Positions 38,407 to 46,217 of a stretch of 64,000 nucleotides of DNA are shown one piece after another (position 1 is the stretch's first letter; every line of letters starts with the position of its first letter). Both the position numbers and the translations under genes were made by a program. The DNA is from an uncultured Kangiella sp. (GTDB lineage: Bacteria; Pseudomonadota; Gammaproteobacteria; Enterobacterales; Kangiellaceae): the NCBI GenBank assembly GCA_950096615.1, contig CATNCP010000001.1, positions 62,001 to 126,000 on the forward strand. The letters run 5' to 3'. The notes beneath the pieces were generated by a model. It saw only the letters and a program-made list of their open reading frames with translations. It ran no database searches and had not been told where the DNA came from.

Positions 38407-39546
38407 ATGAGTAACATTATTGTGTTAGGTGCTGGTATGGTAGGAAGTGTCATCGCCAGAGATCTTTCTGAGAAACATGACGTCACTATTGCCGACATTG
38501 AGCCACAAACATTAAAGCTACTCAAAAAACGACTTCCATCAATCAATACTGAAGAAGTCAACGCACTGGATGCAGAAGCGTTAAACAATCTTTTACAACC
38601 CTTCGATATCGTGATTTGCGCAGTCCCCGGCAACTTGGGCTTTAAAGTCCTAAAAAATGTGATCGAAGCTGGAAAGAATGTAGTAGATATATCGTTCGCC
38701 GAAGAGAACTGTCTCGAACTCGATTACTTAGCAAAAAAGAACAATGTGACCGCGGTTATAGACTGCGGCGTTGCTCCTGGTATGGATAACCTCCTCCTAG
38801 GCTTTCTCAATACCAAAATCGAGGTTACTGACTTTGAGTGTTTTGTTGGCGGTTTACCAAAAACTCGTAGCAAGCCGTTCGAATACAAAGCTCCTTTCTC
38901 GCCTTTAGACGTTATCGCTGAATACGTTCGTCCCGTACATTACTTCGAGAATGGACGTGAACTCGTCAAAGAGCCGTTAACCGATCGTGAGCTGGTTGAA
39001 TTTGACCGAATTGGTACTTTAGAAGCTTTTAATACTGATGGCCTTCGTAGCTTGATCTACACCATGAGTCATATTCCTAATATGAAAGAAAAAACGCTAC
39101 GTTATCCTGGCCATGTCGAAGCTATTCGTACATTAAAACACAGCGGATTTTTTGACCAAGAACCGGTTACGGTCAATGGTATGGAAGTTAGCCCATTAGA
39201 ATTTACTTCAAAAGTTCTGATTAATGAGTGGAAGCTTAAACGTAAAGAAGAAGAGTTCACCATCATGCGCGTTAACATCCGTGGCATTGAAAGCGGTAAA
39301 CGCAAAGAATATATTTATGATCTGTATGACGAATACGACAGCATCAAGCAAGAAACCTCTATGGCAAGAACCACAGGCTTTACCGCCAATGCAGTAGCCA
39401 GCCTGATATTGAAAGATAAGTTTAATAAGATTGGGGTTTATGCACCTGAACATATCGGTGGGCACACAGATTGTTGCAAAACGGTGATTGACTACATGGA
39501 AGAACGTAAAGTACGGTATCGCCTAGAAGTGAATAGCTTGGATTAA
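38407..39546 (+). CDS. Saccharopine dehydrogenase family protein, probable lysine 6-dehydrogenase
   Basis: NAD(P)-binding oxidoreductase with an N-terminal Rossmann motif (IIVLGAGMVGSVIARDL). The body resembles lysine 6-dehydrogenase of Geobacillus more than saccharopine dehydrogenase proper: DCGVAPGMDNLLLGFL, FVGGLPKTRSKPFEY, DRIGTLEAFNTDGLRSL, KTLRYPGHVEAIRTLK and SMARTTGFTANAVASLI. The expected reaction is lysine to allysine, which cyclises to P6C. AAAGGA precedes the ATG. It lies 33 bases after csiV and 29 before the EF-hand gene. The ALDH7 gene downstream encodes the enzyme for the next step, which supports the assignment. Confidence 0.8.
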   Translation: MSNIIVLGAGMVGSVIARDLSEKHDVTIADIEPQTLKLLKKRLPSINTEEVNALDAEALNNLLQPFDIVICAVPGNLGFKVLKNVIEAGKNVVDISFAEENCLELDYLAKKNNVTAVIDCGVAPGMDNLLLGFLNTKIEVTDFECFVGGLPKTRSKPFEYKAPFSPLDVIAEYVRPVHYFENGRELVKEPLTDRELVEFDRIGTLEAFNTDGLRSLIYTMSHIPNMKEKTLRYPGHVEAIRTLKHSGFFDQEPVTVNGMEVSPLEFTSKVLINEWKLKRKEEEFTIMRVNIRGIESGKRKEYIYDLYDEYDSIKQETSMARTTGFTANAVASLILKDKFNKIGVYAPEHIGGHTDCCKTVIDYMEERKVRYRLEVNSLD

Positions 39547-39575
39547 ACCAAGTCTCAAGAATTATAAGGAGTTTT

Positions 39576-39815
39576 ATGAAACCACTTAGCGAAGAACGTG
39601 TTGAAGAAATTAAAGAGCATTTCAAGTTCTTTGATCGCGATGACAACGGACGAATTGATGTTGATGAATTTGGAGAGTTACTACAGGTGCTCTCTCCCGA
39701 CTCTGGAACGGAGCAGATTCACGAAGGCTTCTCTTTAATTGACACTGATGGTAGCGGTTACATTGAGTTTGAGGAGTTTTTGACTTGGTGGAAAACCTGC
39801 TGGTGGGAGTTTTAA
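39576..39815 (+). CDS. Small two-EF-hand protein
   Basis: A 79-aa acidic protein with two canonical calcium-binding loops: DRDDNGRIDVDE (residues 20-31) and DTDGSGYIEFEE (56-67). Each has Asp/Asn/Ser at the chelating positions and Glu at position 12. The C-terminus is aromatic (WWKTCWWEF). There is no signal peptide, so it is probably cytoplasmic. AAGGAG lies seven bases before the ATG. It follows the lysine 6-dehydrogenase-like gene by 29 bases and precedes a terminator, so it is probably cotranscribed with that enzyme. A calmodulin-like regulatory or buffering role is possible but not shown. Confidence 0.88.
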   Translation: MKPLSEERVEEIKEHFKFFDRDDNGRIDVDEFGELLQVLSPDSGTEQIHEGFSLIDTDGSGYIEFEEFLTWWKTCWWEF

Positions 39816-39834
39816 CCCACACAAAAACTAATGC

Positions 39835-39870
39835 ATCCTCTCTAATGATTTATGTTGGAGAGGATCTTTT
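39835..39870 (+). terminator. Intrinsic terminator after the EF-hand gene
   Basis: ATCCTCTC (39835-39842) pairs with GAGAGGAT (39858-39865), loop of 15 bases, followed by CTTTT. It should end the mfd-csiV-dehydrogenase-EF-hand direction of transcription. Confidence 0.65.
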
Positions 39871-40134
39871 AGCCTTACCACCCTCCTATGCTTCATATCC
39901 CATAAATTGCTCACCATTCGGCCAAGCATAAATTATTCTTATCAGAAACTTTACTTCCATAGAGTTTACTTGCAAAACTTGTCCGACCAGAAGCGTCATT
40001 GATTAATCTTTAACCAACCCTGCCAAAATATACTGGCGAAAACACTGCTCTGGTGGTAAGGTTGCTGCGCAAAATTGAGATACGAGAATGATTATTTTTA
40101 ATGCATCCACGTATTAACCGAATTAGGGGTTTGT
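39871..40134 (+). promoter_or_regulatory. Upstream region of the ALDH7 gene
   Basis: No gene seen. It contains a TATACT at 40029-40034 that could be a -10 box without a good -35, and an AGGGG ribosome binding site just before the ATG. A short GCCA...TGGC inverted repeat brackets the TATACT. Separate transcription of the ALDH7 gene is inferred from the preceding terminator. Confidence 0.35.
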
Positions 40135-41655
40135 ATGAATTTTTTGAACGAGTTAGGTATTGAAGACATCAACCAATCTGCGAGTTGGGGTGAAGGCTAT
40201 ACTGATACTCAAGATGCCGGTGTTATTGAGTCCATTAACCCAGCTACAGGCGAGCTTATTGCAAAAGTTAACGCAACGTCTGAGAAAGATTACGACAAAG
40301 TTATGCAGCAAGCGGAACAAGCTTTCGCTGAATGGCGCATGGTCCCTGCCCCTGTTCGTGGCGAGTTAGTTCGCCAAATGGCTGACGCATTGCGTGAGCA
40401 CAAAGACGCCCTTGGTAGCCTAGTTAGCGCCGAAATGGGCAAAATTAAAGCTGAAGGTGATGGTGAAGTTCAGGAAATGATCGACATGGCAGACTTTGCC
40501 GTCGGCCAATCTCGTATGCTCTACGGCAAAACCATGCATTCTGAACGCCCTGAGCATCGCATGTATGAACAATGGCACCCTCTTGGTGTTACGGGAGTCA
40601 TATCTGCCTTCAACTTCCCGGTAGCTGTCTGGTCTTGGAACGCCTTTGTGGCCGCTGTTTGCGGCAACACTGTGGTGTGGAAGCCATCACCGAAAACACC
40701 ACTGACTGGTGTTGCAGTACAGAATATTTGTAATAAGGTGCTTGAAAAGAACGGTTATAAGGGCATCTTCTGCTTATTTATTGACGGTGAAGAAAACAAG
40801 CTGTCGCAGAAATTTATTGAAGACCAGCGCGTTAAGAAAATGTCGTTCACTGGCTCCAGCGAAGTTGGTCGCATGGTCGGCATGAAAGTTGCTGAGCGTA
40901 TGGGTAAGTCGCTTCTTGAGCTGTCTGGTAATAATGCCCTAATCCTTGATGAAACGGCGGATCTCGACTTGGCAGTGCCAGCTGTTGTTTTCGGTGCTGT
41001 CGGCACTGCAGGACAACGTTGCACATCGACGCGTCGTTTAATTGTGCATAAGAGCGTTGCTGATGAAGTCATACCAACCATTGCAAATGCTTATCAGCAA
41101 GTTAAAATCGGCAACCCATTAGACTCAGACACCTTAATGGGCCCGCTGATTGATGAACAAGCAGTTCAAAATTTTGAAAATACTATTGCTAAGGCAAAAG
41201 AAGCCGGCGGCGAAGTATTAGCTGGCGGTAAAAGAGTCGATGGCAAAGGTCATTTTGTTGAGCCTACCTTTATACGTGCAGAAAACCACTGGGACATTGT
41301 TCAAACAGAAACTTTTGCCCCGATTCTGTATGTAATGACGTACGACACAATTGACGAAGCTTTAGCCATGCAGAACCACTCTAAAGCAGGCCTTTCATCA
41401 GCAATCTTTACGCGAGATATAAAAAATGCGGAAAGATTTTTGTCAGCAGTTGGTTCTGACTGTGGTATTGCAAACGTTAATATCGGCACTTCCGGTGCTG
41501 AGATTGGCGGTGCTTTCGGCGGCGAAAAAGAGACTGGTGGCGGACGTGAAGCTGGCTCTGATGCTTGGAAAGCTTACATGCGTCGTCAGACAAACACGAT
41601 TTTCTGGGGAGATACTCCAGTACTCGCTCAAGGCATTAAGTTCGACTTGGGCTAA
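40135..41655 (+). CDS. amaB: L-piperidine-6-carboxylate / 2-aminoadipate semialdehyde dehydrogenase (ALDH7)
   Basis: Oxidises P6C (allysine) to L-2-aminoadipate in lysine catabolism. The 506-aa sequence has the ALDH7 character: [53 protein letters not shown], the catalytic glutamate Glu262 (LLELSGNNA) and the nucleophile Cys296 ([13 protein letters not shown]). The C-terminal [32 protein letters not shown] is also typical. It lies between the lysine 6-dehydrogenase-like/EF-hand pair and leucine dehydrogenase, consistent with lysine oxidation. The gene symbol follows Pseudomonas usage. Confidence 0.9.
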   Translation: MNFLNELGIEDINQSASWGEGYTDTQDAGVIESINPATGELIAKVNATSEKDYDKVMQQAEQAFAEWRMVPAPVRGELVRQMADALREHKDALGSLVSAEMGKIKAEGDGEVQEMIDMADFAVGQSRMLYGKTMHSERPEHRMYEQWHPLGVTGVISAFNFPVAVWSWNAFVAAVCGNTVVWKPSPKTPLTGVAVQNICNKVLEKNGYKGIFCLFIDGEENKLSQKFIEDQRVKKMSFTGSSEVGRMVGMKVAERMGKSLLELSGNNALILDETADLDLAVPAVVFGAVGTAGQRCTSTRRLIVHKSVADEVIPTIANAYQQVKIGNPLDSDTLMGPLIDEQAVQNFENTIAKAKEAGGEVLAGGKRVDGKGHFVEPTFIRAENHWDIVQTETFAPILYVMTYDTIDEALAMQNHSKAGLSSAIFTRDIKNAERFLSAVGSDCGIANVNIGTSGAEIGGAFGGEKETGGGREAGSDAWKAYMRRQTNTIFWGDTPVLAQGIKFDLG

Positions 41656-41669
41656 CGATTTCTTTTGAT

Positions 41670-41701
41670 GCCACACGCTTGTGTTGTGGCTTTTGTTTTT
41701 T
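41670..41701 (+). terminator. Terminator between amaB and leucine dehydrogenase
   Basis: GCCACA, loop CGCTTGTGT with partial pairing, TGTGGC, followed by TTTTGTTTTTT. It lies 21 bases before the next start codon, so it may act as an attenuator or partial terminator within a two-gene unit. Confidence 0.6.
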
Positions 41702-41721
41702 CCTTTTGATAGGAGTTTTTT

Positions 41722-42756
41722 ATGGCGGTTTTTAACCTTCGCGCCTATGACGATCACGAACAAATCGTATTTTGCCGTGACGTAGAGTCAGGGCTTAAAG
41801 CAATTATTTGTGTCCACAATACTAACCTTGGCCCTGCGGTCGGTGGCTGTCGTATGTGGGATTATAATTCTGATGAAGGCGCATTGATCGACGCACTTCG
41901 CCTTTCACGAGGCATGACGTATAAAAATGCTATGGCTGGCCTTAATATGGGCGGCGGCAAATCAGTGATTATTGGTAACTCTAAGACTATGAAGTCTGAA
42001 GAGTTGTTCCGTGCTTTCGGACGTTTTGTCGATAAGCTAAGCGGTAAGTACATCACAGCTGAAGACGTGGGCATTAACCCACAAGACATGGCTGTAGTGA
42101 ACAAAGAAACGGACCACGTACTAGGTCTTGAAGGTAAGTCTGGTGACCCTTCTCCTGTTACAGCTTATGGTGTATTCACTGGTCTTAAAGCGGCAGTCAA
42201 CCACCGTTTAGGCCGTGATGACCTGGATGGCTTGAAAGTATCTGTTCAAGGATTAGGTCATGTGGGTTATTACCTGTGCCGTCATTTGCACGAGCAAGGT
42301 GCGAAGCTTGTGGTTACTGATATCAATAAAGAAAGCGTTGATCGCGTGGTTGATGAGTTCGGTGCTACCGCAGTAGACACTGATGACATCTATCATCAAG
42401 AAGTAGACGTTTACGCTCCTTGTGCACTAGGCGCTACTATTAACGATAATACGCTTCCTAAGATTCAAGCTTCAGTTATTGCTGGTGCTGCGAATAACCA
42501 GCTTGCTGAAGATCGTCACGGTGATATCTTGATGCAAAAAGGCATCTTGTATGCGCCTGACTACGTCATCAATGCTGGCGGTATCATCAATGTTTCATTT
42601 GAAGAAAGCTATGACCAAGCGGCTGCGCTGAAGAAAGTCGATGAAATCTATGGCACATTGACTGAAGTGTTCGATGCATCGAAATCATCAGGCCGTCCGA
42701 CTAACGTCATTGCAGACGAAATCGCACGTCAACGTGTAGCGGACGCTAAAAAGTAA
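41722..42756 (+). CDS. ldh: Leucine dehydrogenase (Glu/Leu/Phe/Val dehydrogenase family)
   Basis: NAD-dependent oxidative deamination of branched-chain amino acids. The substrate lysine region [13 protein letters not shown], the upstream [32 protein letters not shown] and the Rossmann motif [30 protein letters not shown] are as in leucine dehydrogenase. At 344 aa it fits the short leucine/phenylalanine/valine branch rather than glutamate dehydrogenase. AGGAG precedes the ATG. Its position after amaB suggests a shared amino acid catabolic programme, though the enzyme itself is not needed for the lysine pathway. Confidence 0.88.
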   Translation: MAVFNLRAYDDHEQIVFCRDVESGLKAIICVHNTNLGPAVGGCRMWDYNSDEGALIDALRLSRGMTYKNAMAGLNMGGGKSVIIGNSKTMKSEELFRAFGRFVDKLSGKYITAEDVGINPQDMAVVNKETDHVLGLEGKSGDPSPVTAYGVFTGLKAAVNHRLGRDDLDGLKVSVQGLGHVGYYLCRHLHEQGAKLVVTDINKESVDRVVDEFGATAVDTDDIYHQEVDVYAPCALGATINDNTLPKIQASVIAGAANNQLAEDRHGDILMQKGILYAPDYVINAGGIINVSFEESYDQAAALKKVDEIYGTLTEVFDASKSSGRPTNVIADEIARQRVADAKK

Positions 42757-42776
42757 CACCGAGAATTCTTTCTCAT

Positions 42777-42806
42777 AAAAAAAGCGAGCTTATAGCTCGC
42801 TTTTTT
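42777..42806. terminator. Bidirectional terminator
   Basis: AAAAAAAGCGAGCT, loop TAT, AGCTCGCTTTTTT: a strong stem with A and T flanks between convergent leucine dehydrogenase and the 413-aa unknown. Confidence 0.88.
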
Positions 42807-42833
42807 GTTTTAAAACCTTATAAAACTGGCTCT

Positions 42834-44075
42834 TTAGTCAATCGCATACTGGAAATACATACGATAAGCCGTTGACCAGATTGGGAACTCTACTTGCATC
42901 AAGAAACAGGTATATTCATCACGGTCACATTGAGACATCGAGAAAAGTTCATCGACTAATTCATTAGCCATTGGATAACCAAGTTTTTGGCTAAAATCAT
43001 CATTAGGTCCCGCTAAACCAAGATCTGCTTCATCATGGAATCGATCAAACCACAAAGAGTCTGGGCTATTGATAATATTAATCAACTGAGATCCACTAGA
43101 ATAAATCCCCGCGTTCGCCACACTTCTCATTGCATACTTTTTGTCTAAAAAGCACATGATGTACAAGTTTTTAGTTGGATATCGAGTATGCGCGCCCATG
43201 CAGCTAGCTTTTTTACCACCATGGAATGGACCTAACTGCTCTTTCGGATAATTCTTAATAACGCCGATGTTGGTTTCTGAGTTTTTATCCGTTTCAGTCG
43301 GTACCACCATCCAGTTTTCGCCATGGGTGAAGTCTTTAATGTGGTCTATGATTGAAGGGCTGGTTAACTCGCGAATCAGAGAGACATAGCTTAAGTCATC
43401 TCCCTTTTGCTCGCCTTGAGAAATAATATCAGGCTTTTCGAAGTCTACGGTATTTTCGCCTGGCACGACTGGAACCATGACCGGTCTCGAGTTCTCAGAG
43501 GCGCGACAACCTTCGTAATAACTTAACGTAAACTGCTGAAGATATTTGGAGTCATGATCATTTTCTTTGATGATGCATGCAAAAAATGAGCTTTCCATCG
43601 ACTCACCAGTAACCATTTTAGCCGCCTCATAAAGTGCGGCACGGCCATCGCGTTTAGAACCGGTGCTCTCGGTGCTTGCCGAATTGGAATCTTGTATTAA
43701 TTTTTTAAGTGCCGAATGGCTTCGTGAGTATTCGTAAATTAGGTTTTCAAAACGTTGAACTACCGCTCTCGCCTCATCCACTAATTTAGGATTGATGCTC
43801 TTTTCTTCCGCTAAGTCAATAAAGCCTTTTAAGCCAGCTGGTCCAGGAAGTGAATTAACCACCTCTAGACCGTCTACAGCTTTATTAATCGTCTCTACCA
43901 TTCTTTGACAGGTAGACTTGTTAGCGGTCAACCACTTCGACATACCTGTGATGGTTTTAGCATGATTAGGAAAATCTTCTACAAGATTCGCTAAACCATT
44001 TTTAATGCGTTCTCCTTCACGCCCAATAAGGGATAGTTCCTTACGAGATAAAGTCTTACTCACGGTTTTCTCCAC
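42834..44075 (-). CDS. Protein of unknown function, 413 aa
   Basis: I recognise no family. The N-terminal 140 residues look helical (LSRKELSLIGREGERIKNGLANLVEDF ... ARAVVQRFENLIYEYSRSHSALKKLIQD). A Ser/Thr-rich linker (about 130-145) leads to a C-terminal half with seven cysteines and many aromatics (FFACIIKENDHDSKYLQQFTLSYYEGC, GKKASCMGAHTRYPTKNLYIMCFLDKKYAM, MSQCDRDEYTCFLMQVEFPIWSTAYRMYF). There is no signal peptide and no membrane segment. It is monocistronic, between leucine dehydrogenase (convergent) and the long region upstream of speD (divergent). Confidence 0.65.
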   Translation of the reverse strand: MEKTVSKTLSRKELSLIGREGERIKNGLANLVEDFPNHAKTITGMSKWLTANKSTCQRMVETINKAVDGLEVVNSLPGPAGLKGFIDLAEEKSINPKLVDEARAVVQRFENLIYEYSRSHSALKKLIQDSNSASTESTGSKRDGRAALYEAAKMVTGESMESSFFACIIKENDHDSKYLQQFTLSYYEGCRASENSRPVMVPVVPGENTVDFEKPDIISQGEQKGDDLSYVSLIRELTSPSIIDHIKDFTHGENWMVVPTETDKNSETNIGVIKNYPKEQLGPFHGGKKASCMGAHTRYPTKNLYIMCFLDKKYAMRSVANAGIYSSGSQLINIINSPDSLWFDRFHDEADLGLAGPNDDFSQKLGYPMANELVDELFSMSQCDRDEYTCFLMQVEFPIWSTAYRMYFQYAID

Positions 44076-44416
44076 TCAAGATTAAAGCAAATATGCATCA
44101 ACTGCGTCATTATTGCACAATCCTTGATTTACCTCACATTTTTTTTATCTGATTATGTAAGAGAATGTCTCTCAATATAACAAAAAAATGCGAATTCACC
44201 CCAGTTTAGCCATCTGAGCCTCTAAATAAAGTAATCTGTGACCATCAACTTGGTCATAACGACTACTGCCTTAAAGGTGTAAAGAATACTGACACAACAA
44301 CAGGGACTAAATATATCTGAAACGACGGTTTCTTGCTAGTGCAATTAAATCTTTTTACTAAGCGTTACATTATAGCTATCCTCAACCAAGGTTCTGATTG
44401 TTTTTTATACAGATTT
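44076..44416. other. Gene-free stretch, divergent intergenic region
   Basis: No gene seen. It holds the promoter region of the minus-strand 413-aa gene and the distal upstream region of speD. It is AT-rich, with one small hairpin TGACCA-TCAACT-TGGTCA near 44237-44254. No known regulatory motif was recognised. Confidence 0.4.
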
Positions 44417-44640
44417 AATGCAAAAAGTATTGCATTTCCAGCAAAAAAGCGTATAAAGCACAGTCTAAATTGTGCTGGTTAATGATGCTCAAAACATAGC
44501 GTTTTACACTTGAGCAAACGCGTTGATAACTTATTGAATTACATCAACATTTAGCCTGCTCAGTAGGTCTGGGAAGTTTCTGTCGTTACGCCCCCAGAAA
44601 ATACATACATAAAGCTTGTTTATGGCTTCCCCATGAGAGG
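44417..44640 (+). ncRNA. Hairpin-rich region upstream of speD (possible cis-regulatory leader)
   Basis: Four perfect-stem hairpins follow one another: AATGCAA/TTGCATT (44417-44436), AGCACA/TGTGCT (44457-44476), a two-part stem TGAGCA+GTTGAT / ATCAAC+TGCTCA (44511-44562), and TCTGGG/CCCAGA (44568-44598). A weaker AAGC/GCTT lies beyond. A five-codon mini-ORF (ATG GCT TCC CCA TGA, 44622-44636) ends at the speD ribosome binding site. It matches no riboswitch class I know. Which part is transcribed is unknown. Confidence 0.35.
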
Positions 44641-44651
44641 AGATTAAAGAA

Positions 44652-45125
44652 GTGTATAAAGACTTCGACTATAACCAAGAGATTGATCCTACTGGCGCAA
44701 CAGACACTCAGTGGCCTTCTTTTAAGAATGTTAATGAGAACGATGAGCGAAACGATCATTTCATACAACGTGATGGCAAGCAGTTTGCCGGTACGCACCT
44801 GATCATTGATTTGTGGGGCGCTTCTAAACTTGACGATTTACACGTCATGGAGCAGGCCTTTCGTGAAGCTGTGATCGAATGTGGCGCTACCCTGCTTCAT
44901 ATTCACATGCACCACTTTACCCCGAACGGCGGTATTTCAGGTGTTGCTGTGCTTGCTGAATCTCACATCAGTGTTCACACATGGCCTGAGCGCGACTATG
45001 CTGCGTTTGACGTCTTTATGTGTGGTGATGCAGAACCTCATAAAGCGACGGAAATCCTGCGCAAAGCCTTTTTACCTTCAGAAGTGTCGGTAAAAGAAAT
45101 CTTGCGTGGCGAAGTCCATAATTAA
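44652..45125 (+). CDS. speD: S-adenosylmethionine decarboxylase proenzyme
   Basis: Pyruvoyl enzyme that makes decarboxylated AdoMet, the aminopropyl donor for spermidine. Self-cleavage at Glu103-Ser104 in LAESHISVHTWPE would yield the pyruvoyl group. The 157-aa length and motifs (GTHLIIDLWGAS, HIHMHHFTPNGGISGVAVLAESH) place it with the compact class 1B-like bacterial/archaeal enzymes rather than the 264-aa E. coli SpeD. The start is GTG with AGGAG nine bases before it. It is followed by speE after 40 bases. A long hairpin-rich region precedes it. Confidence 0.93.
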   Translation: MYKDFDYNQEIDPTGATDTQWPSFKNVNENDERNDHFIQRDGKQFAGTHLIIDLWGASKLDDLHVMEQAFREAVIECGATLLHIHMHHFTPNGGISGVAVLAESHISVHTWPERDYAAFDVFMCGDAEPHKATEILRKAFLPSEVSVKEILRGEVHN

Positions 45126-45165
45126 TCGACATTAAGCTAATTCTAAGTAACGGATAAGTGCCGCT

Positions 45166-46029
45166 ATGAGCAAACGGTTTATTGAAACACTGTATAAAAC
45201 CTATGGGCAGAGTTTTATTGTCGACGAAATACTGTTCGAGAGTAAAACTGACCACCAACACCTGATCATTTTTAACAATGAGCAGTTCGGCCGCGTTATG
45301 GCTTTGGATGGCGTGATTCAGACCACGGAAAAAGATGAGTTCATCTATCATGAGATGTTAACTCATGTGCCTTTGTTTGCTCATGGCAATGCCAAGCGAG
45401 TCTTAATCATTGGCGGCGGTGACGGTGGTATTTTGCGCGAAGTTCTACGCCACCCTGAAGTTGAGCACGTGACCATGGTCGAAATTGATCAAGCCGTAGT
45501 CGACATGTGCAAAAAATACTTCCCGAAACATTCGGACGGCGCTTTTGATGATCCGCGCGTGGATTTAGTGATTGATGATGGCGTTGACTTCATTGTTAAC
45601 AATGCTCTTGATCAAAGTAGCGAACCATACGACGTTATTATTTCTGACTCTACCGACCCTGAGGGGCCTGGTGAAGTATTGTTTAGCTCTAGATTTTATC
45701 AAGGCTGTAAAAACAGCCTGAGTGACGGCGGTATTTTAGCCACTCAGAACGGCGTCAGCTTCATGCAAATTGATGAAGTCAAAACCACGTTCAATCGTTT
45801 TGAAGGCTTATTCAACGATCGTTGGTTTTATGCAGCGCCAGTGCCGACCTATATTGGCGGCATTATGACACTAGCCTGGGGCACGGATAATGAAGCCTTG
45901 CGTCAACAGTCGGTAGAGGAAATACGCGAACGATTTACACAGAGCAACATCAAGACCCGGTATTACACGCCGGAGCTTCATGTCGCCAGCTTTGCTTTAC
46001 CCCAATATGTCGTCGATGTACTCAAGTAA
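45166..46029 (+). CDS. speE: Spermidine synthase
   Basis: Transfers the aminopropyl group from decarboxylated AdoMet to putrescine. Family patterns: [34 protein letters not shown], the nucleotide loop [36 protein letters not shown], and the catalytic region [19 protein letters not shown]. At 287 aa it matches the E. coli enzyme. It is cotranscribed with speD, and a terminator follows. Confidence 0.96.
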   Translation: MSKRFIETLYKTYGQSFIVDEILFESKTDHQHLIIFNNEQFGRVMALDGVIQTTEKDEFIYHEMLTHVPLFAHGNAKRVLIIGGGDGGILREVLRHPEVEHVTMVEIDQAVVDMCKKYFPKHSDGAFDDPRVDLVIDDGVDFIVNNALDQSSEPYDVIISDSTDPEGPGEVLFSSRFYQGCKNSLSDGGILATQNGVSFMQIDEVKTTFNRFEGLFNDRWFYAAPVPTYIGGIMTLAWGTDNEALRQQSVEEIRERFTQSNIKTRYYTPELHVASFALPQYVVDVLK

Positions 46030-46049
46030 CCTCACGACAAAGGTCAAAC

Positions 46050-46077
46050 AAGGCGGGCTTCTAGCACCGCCTTTTTT
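46050..46077 (+). terminator. Intrinsic terminator of speDE
   Basis: AAGGCGG, loop GCTTCTAGCA, CCGCC followed by six T residues, 20 bases after the speE stop. Confidence 0.8.
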
Positions 46078-46217
46078 GTGCCTGTATTTTTTGTAATAAC
46101 AAGTAATAGTTAACAAAGATTCCTTAACAAGAGACTGGGTTTACCCTATTTTATCAATACACTAGCCTTTATACTGTGGACAACACGCGGCTAGATTGAA
46201 CGGAGACATAACAGCGA

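Noticed and set aside
44417-44640. Known SAM riboswitch upstream of speD
   Set aside because: The hairpins do not match the layout or conserved sequences of the SAM riboswitch classes I know.
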